Part shown: positions 8,804 through 18,537 of the stretch, piece by piece
How the letters are laid out: each line of letters begins with the position of its first letter
Position numbering within the stretch: the stretch's first letter is position 1
Assembly: GCF_000429525.1 (NCBI RefSeq)
Contig: NZ_AUCA01000004.1
Span: 50,442 to 114,441, forward strand
Direction of reading: 5' to 3'
Origin: Alicyclobacillus contaminans DSM 17975
Lineage (GTDB): Bacteria; Bacillota; Bacilli; Alicyclobacillales; Alicyclobacillaceae
Length of the DNA: 64,000 nucleotides
The notes under the pieces: generated by a model
Seen by the model: the letters and a program-made list of their open reading frames with translations, nothing else
What the model was told of the DNA's origin: nothing
Database searches by the model: none
Translations under genes and position numbers: made by a program

Positions 8804-10079
8804 AATCCACTACGATTCGTTGCAGCTGACCCTGTATCGCGATGTGTTGGACAACGGGCTGGTTGTCTATCTGTTGCCGAAAGCGGGGTTCCAGCAAACG
8901 TTCGCCTCGTTCACGACGAAGTACGGATCGATTGACAGTCAATTTCGGCTGGCTCATCAACCGCAGGTGATCACGGTTCCGGATGGCATTGCGCATTTTT
9001 TGGAACACAAGATGTTTGAAAAAGAGCGCGGCGACGTGTTTCCGGAGTTTGCGAAACTGGGGGCGTCGGCGAACGCTTTCACCACGTTTGACCAGACCAC
9101 CTACCTGTTCTCGTCCACCGATCACGTGCTGGAAAACACCGAGGTTCTGCTAAATTTCGTCCAAGAACCTTGGTTCTCCGAGCAAAGCGTGGAGAAGGAG
9201 AAGGGGATTATCGGCCAGGAGATCCGCATGTACGACGACAATCCGGATTGGCAGGTCTTCTTCAACCTGCTGCGGGCGCTGTACAAGCATCACCCCGTGC
9301 ATCTGCCGATTGCGGGGACGGTCGAGTCGATTGCGGGGATTACCCCGGACATTCTCTACACGTGCCATGAGACGTTCTACCATCCGTCCAACATGATGTT
9401 TTTCGCGGTGGGAGGGTTTCATCCCGAGGCGTTGCTGGCGCACATTCGAAAGAATCAAGCAGCGAAATCGTTCGGCCCGGCGCCCGCGATTGACCGCGTA
9501 CTGCCGGAGGAACCAGGGCCGGTGAGTGAGCCGAATCGGACGGTCCATCTCGGGGTGAGTCAACCGCGTTGTCTGATGGGCTGGAAAGACGCCAAAACCG
9601 GTCTTTCCGGGCCGGCGCAATTGGCGCAGGAAATGCTGACCGGCGTGGTGTTGGAGGCCCTGTTTGGGAAAAGCAGCGACTTCTACCACCGCCTGATGGA
9701 TGCCGGACTCATTGACCAAAACTTTTCGTGGGAGTACGAATGCGCGCCCACCTACGGGTATTCGGTGCTCGGAGGAAATACGCCCAACCCGCAAGCGCTG
9801 GTGGACACGGTGCAGTCGCTGATTGATGAAGCGATGAAGATCGGCGTGTCCGAGGAGGCGTTTGAACGAAGCCGGAGAAAGGCGATTGGCCGCTTCATCG
9901 CCACTCTGGACAGTCCTGGCGCGGTGGCGAGAAGCTTCGTCAGCTACGCATTGCGCGGAGCGGACGTGTTCACCACCATCGACGTCCTTGAACGCCTGAC
10001 GCTGCAGCAGGTCAATGATCGCTTGCGAGAACATTTTGCGGAAAGTCAGCGGGCCGTGTCCGTCGTTCTGCCCGCTTGA
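8796..10079 (+). CDS. ymfH: M16-family zinc protease YmfH
   Basis: 427 residues, the catalytic M16 partner. The inverted zinc motif HFLEH sits at residues 67-71 in IAHFLEHKMFEKERGD, and the downstream glutamates in EKGIIGQEIRMYDD can complete the site. The N-terminus (LYRDVLDNGLVVYLLPK) is typical for the family. Translation begins inside ymfF. In B. subtilis the pair precedes ymfI, which completes the EF-P aminopentanol pathway; here the gene after the terminator is tcdA on the other strand, so ymfI is not adjacent. Confidence 0.9.
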   Translation: MREIHYDSLQLTLYRDVLDNGLVVYLLPKAGFQQTFASFTTKYGSIDSQFRLAHQPQVITVPDGIAHFLEHKMFEKERGDVFPEFAKLGASANAFTTFDQTTYLFSSTDHVLENTEVLLNFVQEPWFSEQSVEKEKGIIGQEIRMYDDNPDWQVFFNLLRALYKHHPVHLPIAGTVESIAGITPDILYTCHETFYHPSNMMFFAVGGFHPEALLAHIRKNQAAKSFGPAPAIDRVLPEEPGPVSEPNRTVHLGVSQPRCLMGWKDAKTGLSGPAQLAQEMLTGVVLEALFGKSSDFYHRLMDAGLIDQNFSWEYECAPTYGYSVLGGNTPNPQALVDTVQSLIDEAMKIGVSEEAFERSRRKAIGRFIATLDSPGAVARSFVSYALRGADVFTTIDVLERLTLQQVNDRLREHFAESQRAVSVVLPA

Positions 10080-10096
10080 CGAATGAGAAGCATGTA

Positions 10097-10118
10097 CAGC
10101 GGCCGGATTCGGCCGCTG
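10097..10118. terminator. shared terminator, ymfH / tcdA
   Basis: Perfect 9-bp stem CAGCGGCCG / CGGCCGCTG with loop GATT between convergent genes, followed by GGTTTCAC. Confidence 0.65.
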
Positions 10119-10121
10119 GTT

Positions 10122-10928
10122 TCACGCTTCCGGATGGACGCCGGTCAGGTCGTGAATCACGACACTGGCGAGAATCAGTCCCGCGACCGAAGGGACGTAG
10201 GCGGTGCTTGCCGGCGGCATCTTCGCCTTGCGGACGGGGGATTGGGCCGCTTCCGGGGAGACAATCTGTCGTCGCACATCCTCCCGCGGTTTGCGCGGAC
10301 GCTCCGTGGAACAGACGGTCTTTACGCCGCGTGTGATCCCGTATTTTTTCAATTCGCGGCGGAGCACTTTTGCGATGGGATCGATTCGCGTATCGGCCAG
10401 ATCCATCACGCGAAAACGCGTCGGATCGATTTTGTTGGCCGCTCCCATGCTGGACACAATGGGAATATTGCGCTGGACGCACTCTTTGATGAGCAGGATT
10501 TTCGCCGTCACAATGTCGATGGCATCCACGACGTAATCCAACGAATGCGCGAACAGCTGCTCCTTGGTGTCTTCCAGGAAGAACGTCTGCAGCGCAATCA
10601 CCTCACAGTCGGGATTGATCTGTGCGATGCGCTCCTTCATCACCTCCACCTTGGGCCGTCCGACGGTGGTGACCAGCGCGGGAATCTGCCGGTTCACGTT
10701 GGTGATGTCCACGACGTCCTTGTCAATCAAGATCAGACGACCGATGCCTGTGCGCGCCAACGCTTCCATGGCGAACGATCCCACGCCGCCTGCGCCAAGC
10801 ACAGCGACCGTCTTTCGCTTCAGCGTTTCCACGCCTTCCTTTCCAAAAACCAACTCTGTTCGTGAAAATTGCGTGAGAATGGTCAACACATCCCGTTTTG
10901 TCGATTTTGGGTCGGCTCGGTTGGGCAT
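10122..10928 (-). CDS. tcdA: tRNA threonylcarbamoyladenosine dehydratase (TcdA/CsdL)
   Basis: E1/ThiF-like enzyme that cyclises t6A37 of tRNA to ct6A in an ATP-dependent reaction. QFSRTELVFGKEG near the start, the nucleotide-binding loop VLGAGGVGSFAMEALAR, DIDVV-type residues and the CSTERPRKP segment are characteristic of the TcdA branch rather than ThiF/MoeB. The start is uncertain: the ATG at 10928 gives 268 residues, while a GTG at 10889 would give a protein closer to Bacillus YrvM; neither has a strong ribosome site. It converges on ymfH across a shared terminator. Confidence 0.85.
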   Translation of the reverse strand: MPNRADPKSTKRDVLTILTQFSRTELVFGKEGVETLKRKTVAVLGAGGVGSFAMEALARTGIGRLILIDKDVVDITNVNRQIPALVTTVGRPKVEVMKERIAQINPDCEVIALQTFFLEDTKEQLFAHSLDYVVDAIDIVTAKILLIKECVQRNIPIVSSMGAANKIDPTRFRVMDLADTRIDPIAKVLRRELKKYGITRGVKTVCSTERPRKPREDVRRQIVSPEAAQSPVRKAKMPPASTAYVPSVAGLILASVVIHDLTGVHPEA

Positions 10929-11017
10929 TGGCAATGCCACCCACCCTGCACGACTTGGGTCTATCGACATTATACGGAATTGCCGCGCTGTGTCCACGCA
11001 ACTACCGGCGGTGCCCG

Positions 11018-11728
11018 TCAATCCGTTCCCTGCCACGCCACCCAATGCCGGGAGGACGTCAAACAGAACCAACGCCCGGCCATTTTCACCACAAGGCGAC
11101 GACCGGTGTCATCCTCTACATCGGCCAGCCACTGCACCGGCGCGTCGGGCAGATTTCCGGAGATGTCCCGCCAAGTTTGGCCGCCATCGGTCGTTTCGTA
11201 CACATGTCCCGGGTGATCCGGCGTGGCGGATGCATACCCGGCGAAGCCGACGGCGATGCCTGTGTCGGTCGAACGGTCCGGGAGCGGTGCCACCTGAACA
11301 ATGGTTCGATTGGGCAAGCCGTAGGAATGGTTCTGCCAGTGGCCGCCCTGTCCGACCAACAGGTTGCCGGTCAACGTTCCGACGTACCAGGTGCTGCCCT
11401 GACGCATAAACGCGGTGATGCCGTCGACACCGTAACCTTCCGTTCCAGGAATGCGCGCTTCGGTCAGGTCGGGCGAGAGGGGTGTCCAACGGCGTCCGGT
11501 CGGATCCCAGGCGCTGATTTCGTGTACAGCCCGATAGGTGGTGTTTCCGTCGCTCCAGTATACCGGCGGCGGTCCATTCGGCAGCGGGGCGTCCGAGCTT
11601 GCCGCCGCACCCCCGGAGGCCGAAGGTGCGGGGCGCTGCCCATGCGTCCAGCTGACGGCGGTGGGGATGGACAAAGCGGCCAACACGACCGGCACATACG
11701 CTTTGATGGAGACGCTTCGCCGCAGCAT
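11018..11728 (-). CDS. secreted BNR/sialidase-like repeat protein
   Basis: 236 residues. The N-terminus is basic followed by the hydrophobic VPVVLAALSIPTAV, a likely signal peptide. The mature part contains YETTDGGQTWRDISG, which matches the Asp-box (BNR) S/T-x-D-x-G-x-T-W of beta-propeller proteins, and a second weaker repeat around TYRAVHEISAWDPTGRRW. Only a partial propeller would fit in this length. The ATG is preceded by GAGGAGG at 7 bases. Its tail nears the start of tcdA on the same strand. The extracellular role is unknown; no catalytic residues are recognised. Confidence 0.6.
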   Translation of the reverse strand: MLRRSVSIKAYVPVVLAALSIPTAVSWTHGQRPAPSASGGAAASSDAPLPNGPPPVYWSDGNTTYRAVHEISAWDPTGRRWTPLSPDLTEARIPGTEGYGVDGITAFMRQGSTWYVGTLTGNLLVGQGGHWQNHSYGLPNRTIVQVAPLPDRSTDTGIAVGFAGYASATPDHPGHVYETTDGGQTWRDISGNLPDAPVQWLADVEDDTGRRLVVKMAGRWFCLTSSRHWVAWQGTD

Positions 11729-11947
11729 CCGGATCCCTCCTCAATCATCTGTGCATAAGGATACTCCTAGTGGGGTGGCGATCCGTGTCAAAGGGCGTGT
11801 GGTGCGTGGCAAAAATCTTTCAACAGCAATCGCCGTTCATCCTGAATTTTCGAGAGGATATTTCCCGGAACTCCGAATTGCGCTACAGTGTACTCTGGAA
11901 ACCCGCGGCCACCCATGGGGACGTGGGTTGGGAGAGGAAGATGACGG

Positions 11948-13150
11948 GTGCGGACGATGGCGTTTCAGATTGCGTTGTTGGCGATGCTGTTGTTCGGCGC
12001 GATTGACATCTCGCGCGGATTGGCTGCGCCCATGATGCAGTCGGATTGGAATATCACGTACTGGCAGCTCGGCATTGCGTTTTCGGCCAACTCGTTCGGA
12101 TATGTGGTGTCCAGCTTCGCGAGCGGGATGATTCTGCATCGCGTGGGCCTGCGGAGGGCCATTGTCACCGGGGCTCTCCTCAGTGCTGCGGGGCTCTTGG
12201 GATTGGCGTGGCGCCACGAATTCGCGCTTGTCGTGCTTGGATTTCTGGTGTACGGTGTGGGTTCCGGTGTGTTGGAAATCGGGATCAACGGCGTCGTTCC
12301 AGCGTTGGCGGGAGATACTCCGTCGACGTCGTTGTTCAACCTCTTGCACGGTTTGTACGGTGCGGGGGCTTTCGGTTTTCCGGTGGTGGCCGTCTGGTTG
12401 ATGGGGCGGCTCCACGGATGGCGGCCGCTGTACGCCCTGTTGGCCATGGGGCTGTTGTGCGTCTGGCTGCTCGGCACGCTGACAAAGCATCCCGTCCTGC
12501 GCCGAACGGCGACGGATGCGGTGGAGCGCGCGCCGGACGGTGCGGCGCCGCGTGCTCGCCGTGCGGGAAGCCTATACCGCAGTCCGCTGCTGTATGTGCT
12601 GTTGGTGGCCATCACCGCTTACGTGATGGCGGAGGCGGCTGTGTGCGGTTGGCTGCCCACGTACCTGGTCCATGCGCGAAACGTGTCGCTGGACAGCAGC
12701 TCCCTGTGTCTCTCGGGGTTCTACCTGACGTTTACGGCGGGACGGTTGACCGCCCCTCTGTGGGTCCAGCGGGCGGGAAGATATCGCGCCCTCCTGTTCA
12801 GCGTCTGTCTGGCGCTGGTCGCCTTTTGCTGCGCGCTGTGGGTCGGGTGGCCCATCCCGCTGTTCATTGCCGCAGGTGCTGGGTTTGCCATCGTGTTTCC
12901 GACCATCGCTGCGGTGGCCAGTGACATGTTTCGAGCGGAAGCGGGCGTGGTCATCGGCGTGTTGTATACGGCGGCGGGGTTCGGATCGATGATGCTGAAC
13001 GCGCTCATCGGCTGGCTGTCCTCCCGGTTCGGCATCGGCGTCGGTTTTTCCACCACGGCACTGTTTCTGTGCGTGGTACTGGCGTGCACCTGGCTGGCGC
13101 AGAAAGTGGCGCCACCGCACCGGGAAGCAGCGGCTCCGATGGTCAGTTGA
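11948..13150 (+). CDS. MFS transporter
   Basis: 400 residues with 12 hydrophobic segments and a charged middle loop (TKHPVLRRTATDAVERAPDG) dividing two six-helix halves. Helix 2/3 contains GMILHRVGLRRAIVTGA, the MFS loop motif with basic residues. The GTG at 11948 sits 8 bases after AGAGGAAG; an in-frame ATG at 11957 is the alternative. It is a single gene between the BNR protein on the other strand and acsA. Substrate cannot be inferred. Confidence 0.8.
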   Translation: MRTMAFQIALLAMLLFGAIDISRGLAAPMMQSDWNITYWQLGIAFSANSFGYVVSSFASGMILHRVGLRRAIVTGALLSAAGLLGLAWRHEFALVVLGFLVYGVGSGVLEIGINGVVPALAGDTPSTSLFNLLHGLYGAGAFGFPVVAVWLMGRLHGWRPLYALLAMGLLCVWLLGTLTKHPVLRRTATDAVERAPDGAAPRARRAGSLYRSPLLYVLLVAITAYVMAEAAVCGWLPTYLVHARNVSLDSSSLCLSGFYLTFTAGRLTAPLWVQRAGRYRALLFSVCLALVAFCCALWVGWPIPLFIAAGAGFAIVFPTIAAVASDMFRAEAGVVIGVLYTAAGFGSMMLNALIGWLSSRFGIGVGFSTTALFLCVVLACTWLAQKVAPPHREAAAPMVS

Positions 13151-13226
13151 CAGGAGCAGGGCGCGTTCGTCCGCGCCGAAGGTTCCATGCACTGGATGTG
13201 TATTGTAATATTTAGTCTTCTTTTCA

Positions 13227-13241
13227 AAGAAAGCGTATTCA
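13227..13241 (+). promoter_or_regulatory. putative cre box overlapping the acsA promoter
   Basis: AAGAAAGCGTATTCA fits the cre consensus WTGNAANCGNWNNCW with one mismatch (A for T at the second position). It covers the first bases of the -35 hexamer, a layout that would give CcpA repression. Acetyl-CoA synthetase genes are known CcpA targets in Bacillus. Confidence 0.5.
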
Positions 13242-13266
13242 ATTATGCGCTGTCTTCTGGTATGCT
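13238..13266 (+). promoter_or_regulatory. acsA promoter
   Basis: TTCAAT (13238-13243), a 17-base spacer and TATGCT (13261-13266) with TGG before it, i.e. an extended -10. The 5' untranslated leader would be about 95 bases. Confidence 0.55.
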
Positions 13267-13367
13267 AGACATAGAGGTATCTATATTTCATATTTACAGA
13301 ACAATCAATCTCCCGTGTCCCGTCCAACGGCGCGAGGGGATTTGGTGAATGCGAGGAGGAGGAGAGA

Positions 13368-15320
13368 ATGACCACGACCGGCAATTTGGATGCATTGTTG
13401 CGCGAGACGCGCGTTTTTCCGCCTTCTGACGAATTTCGGGCACAGGCGAATGTGAACGATGAACGCATCTATGAAAGGGCGGCGCAGGATCCAGAGGCTT
13501 ACTGGGCGGAGCAGGCGCAGCAGCTGACGTGGTTCCGGCCATTTGAGCAAATTCTCGAATGGAATCCCCCCCATGCCAAATGGTTTCTCGGCGGCACGCT
13601 GAATGCGGCGTATAACGCGGTGGACCGCCATCGCGAAAGCCATCGCAAGAACAAAGCGGCCATTCTGTGGGAAGGCGAGCCCGGAGACAGCCGGGTGTAC
13701 ACCTACGATATGCTGGGCCGCGAAGTGGACAGAGCGGCACATATGCTGTCCCGGTTAGGTGTGAAAAAGGGCGACCGGGTGGCCATCTATCTGCCGATGA
13801 TCCCAGAGTTGGTCATCTCCATGCTGGCGTGCGCCAAAATCGGCGCCATCCATTCGGTGGTGTTCGCGGGCTTCTCGGCCAAGGCGCTGAGAGAACGCGT
13901 GGTCGATTGCGACGCGAAAGTCGTCATCACCGCAGACGCCGGCCATCGCCGCGGCGGATTCATTCCGCTTAAGCAGAACACGGATGAAGCGCTGGCGGGA
14001 ACCGACGTACGGCACGTCCTCGTGGTTCAGCGGATTGGGGAAGCGTCCGGCGCGGAGATGACGGAGGGGCGGGACGTGTACTGGCATGAACTCGCGAAGC
14101 AGGTGCCAAATACGCCGTATCCTCCCGCCGAGATGGATGCGGAGGATATCCTGTTTCTCCTGTACACTTCCGGCACCACCGGAAAACCGAAGGGGATTGT
14201 GCACAGCACCGCTGGGTATCTCGTCGGCGCGAACACATCCGTGCGCACGGTGTTCGACCTGAAGGACAGTGATGTGTTCTTCTGCACCGCGGACATTGGT
14301 TGGATCACCGGGCACACCTACGTGGTGTACGGCCCGCTCAGTGCAGGCGCCACCGTTGTGATGTACGAGGGCGCGCCGGATTGGCCGCACCGGGGACGAT
14401 TGTGGGAACTGGTGGACAAATACGGAGCGACCATCTTTTATACGGCTCCGACGCTGATCCGCACGCTGATGAAATGGGGCCCGCAGTTCCTGGAGCCGTA
14501 CAGCCTGGATTCCCTGCGTCTCCTCGCCAGCGTGGGAGAACCCATCAATCCGGAGGCGTGGATGTGGTTCCACTCCCACATCGGGAAAGGGCGGCTGCCC
14601 ATTGTGGACACCTGGTGGCAGACGGAGACGGGTTGCGCGATGATTGCTCCGCTGCCGGGCCTGACCAGCACCAAGCCGGGGTCCGCCACGCGCCCGGTGC
14701 CCGGCATTTCCGCGAAAGTGGTGGACGAGGAAGGCAACGAAGTGGAACCGGGACACGGCGGATATCTCGTCATCACCAAGCCGTGGCCTTCCATGCTGAG
14801 AACCGTGTGGGGAGACGACGACCGGTTCCGCAACACGTATTTCGGCAAGTTCCCAGGCATCTATCTGCCCGGAGACGGCGCTCATCTCGACGAAGACGGA
14901 TATGTTTGGATTCTTGGGCGGATTGACGATGTCATCAACGTGTCCGGTCACCGAATCGGCACGATGGAAGTGGAAAGCGCGCTCGTGGATCATCCAGCCG
15001 TGGCGGAGGCGGCGGTCATCGGCCGCACCCACGAGGTGAAGGGGCAGGCCATCACCGCGTTTGTCACCCTCAGAGAAGGGGTGGACGCCAGTCCGGAGCT
15101 GGTGACCGAGCTCAAGCAGCATGTGGTTGAAAAGATTGGCGCCATGGCCCGTCCGGAGGAGATTCTGTTCACCGCGGAACTTCCGAAGACGCGCAGCGCG
15201 AAGATCATGCGCCGCCTGCTGCGGGACATCGCCGAGGGACGGGTGGTCGGCGACACCACCACCCTGGCCGATCCGTCCGTGATTGAACAGCTGAAAGCCG
15301 CGTACAAGGACAGCGAATGA
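13368..15320 (+). CDS. acsA: acetyl-CoA synthetase (AMP-forming)
   Basis: 650-residue cytosolic enzyme making acetyl-CoA from acetate, ATP and CoA via acetyl-AMP. Visible signatures are [20 protein letters not shown] (P-loop), WWQTETG, and the C-terminal RSAKIMRR in which Lys612 is the catalytic lysine, normally the site of acetylation control. The length and the early ACS-type domain ([19 protein letters not shown]) separate it from medium-chain ligases. GAGGAGGAGGAG precedes the ATG. A cre-like box at the promoter suggests glucose repression. It is followed by a terminator and a hot-dog thioesterase. Confidence 0.95.
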   Translation: MTTTGNLDALLRETRVFPPSDEFRAQANVNDERIYERAAQDPEAYWAEQAQQLTWFRPFEQILEWNPPHAKWFLGGTLNAAYNAVDRHRESHRKNKAAILWEGEPGDSRVYTYDMLGREVDRAAHMLSRLGVKKGDRVAIYLPMIPELVISMLACAKIGAIHSVVFAGFSAKALRERVVDCDAKVVITADAGHRRGGFIPLKQNTDEALAGTDVRHVLVVQRIGEASGAEMTEGRDVYWHELAKQVPNTPYPPAEMDAEDILFLLYTSGTTGKPKGIVHSTAGYLVGANTSVRTVFDLKDSDVFFCTADIGWITGHTYVVYGPLSAGATVVMYEGAPDWPHRGRLWELVDKYGATIFYTAPTLIRTLMKWGPQFLEPYSLDSLRLLASVGEPINPEAWMWFHSHIGKGRLPIVDTWWQTETGCAMIAPLPGLTSTKPGSATRPVPGISAKVVDEEGNEVEPGHGGYLVITKPWPSMLRTVWGDDDRFRNTYFGKFPGIYLPGDGAHLDEDGYVWILGRIDDVINVSGHRIGTMEVESALVDHPAVAEAAVIGRTHEVKGQAITAFVTLREGVDASPELVTELKQHVVEKIGAMARPEEILFTAELPKTRSAKIMRRLLRDIAEGRVVGDTTTLADPSVIEQLKAAYKDSE

Positions 15321-15341
15321 CCGATTATTGACGAGTTGTCG

Positions 15342-15373
15342 GAGACTGCCCGCTCCCAGGGAGGGGCAGTCTC
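15342..15373 (+). terminator. acsA terminator
   Basis: 10-bp perfect stem GAGACTGCCC / GGGCAGTCTC with a 12-base loop, followed by TCTGTCTCC. Confidence 0.75.
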
Positions 15374-15472
15374 TCTGTCTCCGTCCTTGAGGGTACAGGA
15401 CCCGGTGGATACAGTGGAGGTCCATCCGGAAGACGGCCATACACGAGAGAGATTTGACTAGGAGTGCTGAGG

Positions 15473-15877
15473 ATGAGACACCTTTCAGAAATCCACGTGC
15501 GTTTTGGAGACACCGATATGTTGGGGCACGTGAACAATGCATCGTATTTCACATACATGGAGGAAGCGCGCTGCGACTTTCTGCGCGCCCTCGGTGTGGA
15601 GCAAATACCGGTGATTCTGGCGTCAGCGAAGGGGGATTTTCGGGCTCAGACGTTTTATCCCGAAGTGCTCGACGTCGAAACCTGGGTGACGCGCATGGGC
15701 AACAGCAGTTTTGAAATCGCCAACCGCATGTTGCGGAAGGGCACCGATGAGGTGGTGTTTGAGGGGACCGCCGTCGTGGTTCATTTCGACTTCGACGCGC
15801 AGAAGCCGACACGCGTTCCGGACGCGTTGCGAAGTCTGCTGGAGCCGTATGTCGAATCTGCGCTGGTGAACGGCTGA
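15473..15877 (+). CDS. acyl-CoA thioesterase, 4HBT hot-dog family
   Basis: 134 residues. The N-terminus VRFGDTDMLGHVNN holds the 4-hydroxybenzoyl-CoA thioesterase/YbgC signature with Asp15 as the expected catalytic residue and His19 in the GHVNN turn, followed by YFTYMEEAR. It would hydrolyse acyl-CoA to free acid and CoA. The ATG at 15473 is preferred over the GTG at 15464 because AGGAG lies 8 bases before it. Placed after acsA, it mirrors the second ligase-thioesterase pair at 16.8-19.0 kb, suggesting a role in keeping CoA pools balanced. Confidence 0.85.
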   Translation: MRHLSEIHVRFGDTDMLGHVNNASYFTYMEEARCDFLRALGVEQIPVILASAKGDFRAQTFYPEVLDVETWVTRMGNSSFEIANRMLRKGTDEVVFEGTAVVVHFDFDAQKPTRVPDALRSLLEPYVESALVNG

Positions 15878-16017
15878 GCGGTTTTTCTGCAGGTTTGTGT
15901 CGGGCCGACGTGGGACATACCGTGGATAGGCGGGCATGTTCACATGTACCCGCCCCGCTGGGCGGCAACAGGTCTGCCGAGCCGCTCCGGCGGTGTTGAG
16001 CCCTGCGGAGGACAGAG

Positions 16018-16740
16018 ATGAACCTGTGGCTGTTTGTGACAGTCAGCACGTGTTTGACATTTGCCATACTGCTGGTCCTGGTGCGGTGGATTGGCAGCAC
16101 GCAACTGACGCAATTGACGTTTTTCAACTGGGTGGCCGGTGCGAGCATGGGAAACATCGCGGCCAACATGATTGCGTCCCAATCGGTGCAGGGTTGGCTC
16201 GCCGCCTGTTACACGCTGGTCGTCTTCACGGCCTGCACCATCATCGCGGCCTGGATTGCGTTGAAGAGTCGAACCTTTCGCCGGGTGGCCAACGGTGAGC
16301 CGTTGGTCCTGATTCACAAAGGGACGATTCTGCGCGAGAATCTCCGACGGAGCAAAGTGAACCTTGACGTGTTTCTGATGATGCTGCGGGAAAAAGGCTA
16401 TTTTTCATACAGTGAGATTGAATACGCCATCCTCGAACCCACCGGAAATCTGAGCATCCTGCCCGCGCAGGCGTCTCAGTCCGCGTCCAAGTCCGACCTG
16501 GCACACGGGCCGGATCTGTCGGACCGAGGACAGGGGCCGTACATCGAACTGATTGTTGACGGTGAGATTGATGAGGACAAGCTGCGGGAAACCGGAAAAA
16601 GCCGCGAGTGGCTGCTGGAGACCATCCGGGAACTCGGCGGACTGTCCGTGGCGGATGTAACCTATCTCGGGGTGAATGCCGAGGGTGAGGTGATTGCCGA
16701 CCTGCACAGAAAGCAGCGGGAACCTTCCCCGCCTTTGTGA
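16018..16740 (+). CDS. DUF421 membrane protein, YetF family
   Basis: 240 residues. Three N-terminal membrane spans (from FVTVSTCLTFAILLVLVRWIG to YTLVVFTACTIIAAWIAL) are followed by the DUF421 cytosolic domain, with the typical NGEPLVLIHKGTILRENLRR and LDVFLMMLREKGYFSYSEIEYAILEPTG. This is the layout of Bacillus YetF/YdfS/YkjA, which are linked to the spore or cell envelope; the biochemical role is unsettled. GCGGAGGA precedes the ATG. The C-terminal 60 residues are less conserved. Confidence 0.85.
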   Translation: MNLWLFVTVSTCLTFAILLVLVRWIGSTQLTQLTFFNWVAGASMGNIAANMIASQSVQGWLAACYTLVVFTACTIIAAWIALKSRTFRRVANGEPLVLIHKGTILRENLRRSKVNLDVFLMMLREKGYFSYSEIEYAILEPTGNLSILPAQASQSASKSDLAHGPDLSDRGQGPYIELIVDGEIDEDKLRETGKSREWLLETIRELGGLSVADVTYLGVNAEGEVIADLHRKQREPSPPL

Positions 16741-16787
16741 CCACGCTTCCCTTTGCCAAAATATCGTCCAAATACTGCCCATCCTTA

Positions 16788-16796
16788 TGGTAGAAT
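16788..16796 (+). promoter_or_regulatory. extended -10 promoter of the acyl-CoA ligase
   Basis: TGG then TAGAAT (16791-16796), 32 bases before the ATG; no convincing -35 at 16-18 bases. Confidence 0.4.
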
Positions 16797-16827
16797 ATTC
16801 AGAAAAAAAGGAGGCGGGTGGACGAAG

Positions 16828-18411
16828 ATGGATTTGGAAGCGGCGAAGCACGTACAGCGGGCGCGGCGCAACACGCTCGGGGATTTGTTGACGCGTACCC
16901 GGGCTCGGTATCCGCACAAACTGGCGCTCGTGTACGGGACGGCACGCTGGACCTATCAGCAACTGGATGAAGCGGTCAATCGAACCGCCCACGCGTTTTC
17001 TGCAAAGGGCATCGGACACGGTACACCCGTGGCGGTTCTGTCCCGAAACAGCCTTGATTTTGCGGTCATCGCCTTGGCGCTGGCCAGATTGGGTGCGATT
17101 TTTGTTCCCATCAACTACATGCTCAACGAGGAAGAAGTGGCCTTTATTGCTGGCCATTCGGATGTTGGCGCCGCGGCCGCCTCGGAGGAGTTCGCCCCGT
17201 TGATGGACAGCGCCCTGGCGGCCGTGGGGAAATCCGACGTGCCCAGGTACTTGATGGATTCCGATGCGGCGGCTGCGGTGCCGGCGGGTTGGCTGTCGCT
17301 GGACCGTGAGCGGCAGAGCGGTTCATCAGCCGAATTTGAAAGCGCTGTCAGCGATGGTGACGTGGCCCAGATTCTGTACACCAGCGGTACCGAATCCAGG
17401 CCGAAGGGCGTGCTGCTGACGCACGCCAATCTGCTGGCTCAGTTTGTCAGCTGCATTGTCGACGGTCGGATGGAAGCGCGGGACGTGGCCATTCACGCGC
17501 TGCCCATGTACCACAGCGCGCAATTGAACTGCTTTCTGTGGCCTGGAGTGTACATCGGTGCCACCGGAATCATTCTCAGTCATGCGGATCCCGCGGAGAT
17601 TCTGTCTGTGGTCGAACGGGAGCGGGCCACCCAGCTGTTCTGTCCGCCGACCGTGTGGATTGCTCTGCTTCGGCATCCAGCGTTCCCGGAGAGGGACCTG
17701 TCGTCCCTGGAAAAATGCTATTACGGAGCGGCCATCATGCCGATGGAAGTCTTAAAGGAGCTGTCTGAGCGGTTGCCGCAGGCCCGCTTCTGGAATTTCT
17801 ATGGCCAAACGGAGGTGGCACCGTTGGCCACCGCGCTGCAGCCGGAAGACCAACTTCACAAACTGGGATCCGCAGGCCGTCCCACCCTGAACGTGGAAAC
17901 CAAGGTTGTGGATGACGAGGGGCGCGAAGTGCCGCCGGGGACTGTGGGGGAAATCGTGCACCGGACCGCCCACGCGATGTTGGGTTATCTGAAGGAGCCG
18001 GAGAAAACACTCGAAGCGTTTCGCGACGGTTGGTTTCACAGCGGTGATCTCGGCGTAATGGATGAAGAAGGGTATCTGACCGTTGTGGATCGGAAAAAGG
18101 ATATGATCAAGTCCGGCGGCGAGAACGTGTCGAGCCGCGAGGTGGAGGAGGTTATCTACACCTTTCCCGGCATTTCCGAGGTCGCCGTGGTGGGGGTGCC
18201 AGACCCTTATTGGATGGAGGCTGTGACGGCTGTGGTCGTTCCCAAACCAGGGGTGACCCTGGACGCGGAGGCACTGAAGGCTCACTGTCGTTCGCGGCTC
18301 GCGCATTTCAAGGTGCCGAAGCACGTGGTGGTGGTTCATCAACTGCCGAAGAATCCGAGCGGCAAAGTACTGAAACGGGATCTGAGGGAGCAGTATCGCA
18401 ATCTCGTCTGA
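16828..18411 (+). CDS. fatty-acyl-CoA ligase, AMP-binding family
   Basis: 527-residue class I adenylate-forming enzyme. Motifs in order: ILYTSGTESRPKGVLLTHANL (P-loop), FWNFYGQTEVAP (aromatic/adenine pocket), WFHSGDLGVMDEEGYLTVVDRKKDMIKSGGEN (hinge) and the C-terminal catalytic lysine in PKNPSGKVLKRDLRE. This set matches medium/long-chain acyl-CoA synthetases (FadD/LcfB type) rather than acetyl-CoA synthetase. AAGGAGG precedes the ATG by 13 bases, a longish spacing. It is followed 126 bases later by a thioesterase, so acyl activation and hydrolysis are again adjacent. Chain length preference cannot be read. Confidence 0.88.
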   Translation: MDLEAAKHVQRARRNTLGDLLTRTRARYPHKLALVYGTARWTYQQLDEAVNRTAHAFSAKGIGHGTPVAVLSRNSLDFAVIALALARLGAIFVPINYMLNEEEVAFIAGHSDVGAAAASEEFAPLMDSALAAVGKSDVPRYLMDSDAAAAVPAGWLSLDRERQSGSSAEFESAVSDGDVAQILYTSGTESRPKGVLLTHANLLAQFVSCIVDGRMEARDVAIHALPMYHSAQLNCFLWPGVYIGATGIILSHADPAEILSVVERERATQLFCPPTVWIALLRHPAFPERDLSSLEKCYYGAAIMPMEVLKELSERLPQARFWNFYGQTEVAPLATALQPEDQLHKLGSAGRPTLNVETKVVDDEGREVPPGTVGEIVHRTAHAMLGYLKEPEKTLEAFRDGWFHSGDLGVMDEEGYLTVVDRKKDMIKSGGENVSSREVEEVIYTFPGISEVAVVGVPDPYWMEAVTAVVVPKPGVTLDAEALKAHCRSRLAHFKVPKHVVVVHQLPKNPSGKVLKRDLREQYRNLV

Positions 18412-18537
18412 GGTTGTCAAATGGTGAACGTCCGACCGAACGGCGCGGGCGTTTGTGTGCTGCACGGACGAAGGCTGTGCTGCCATCGATGAGTTTTGTA
18501 TGATGGAGAGCAGACAGACAACCGGGAGGTGTGGAAA

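Noticed and set aside
13755..15542. Long minus-strand frame opposite acsA
   Set aside because: Antisense of a confirmed gene with His/Arg-rich nonsense composition.
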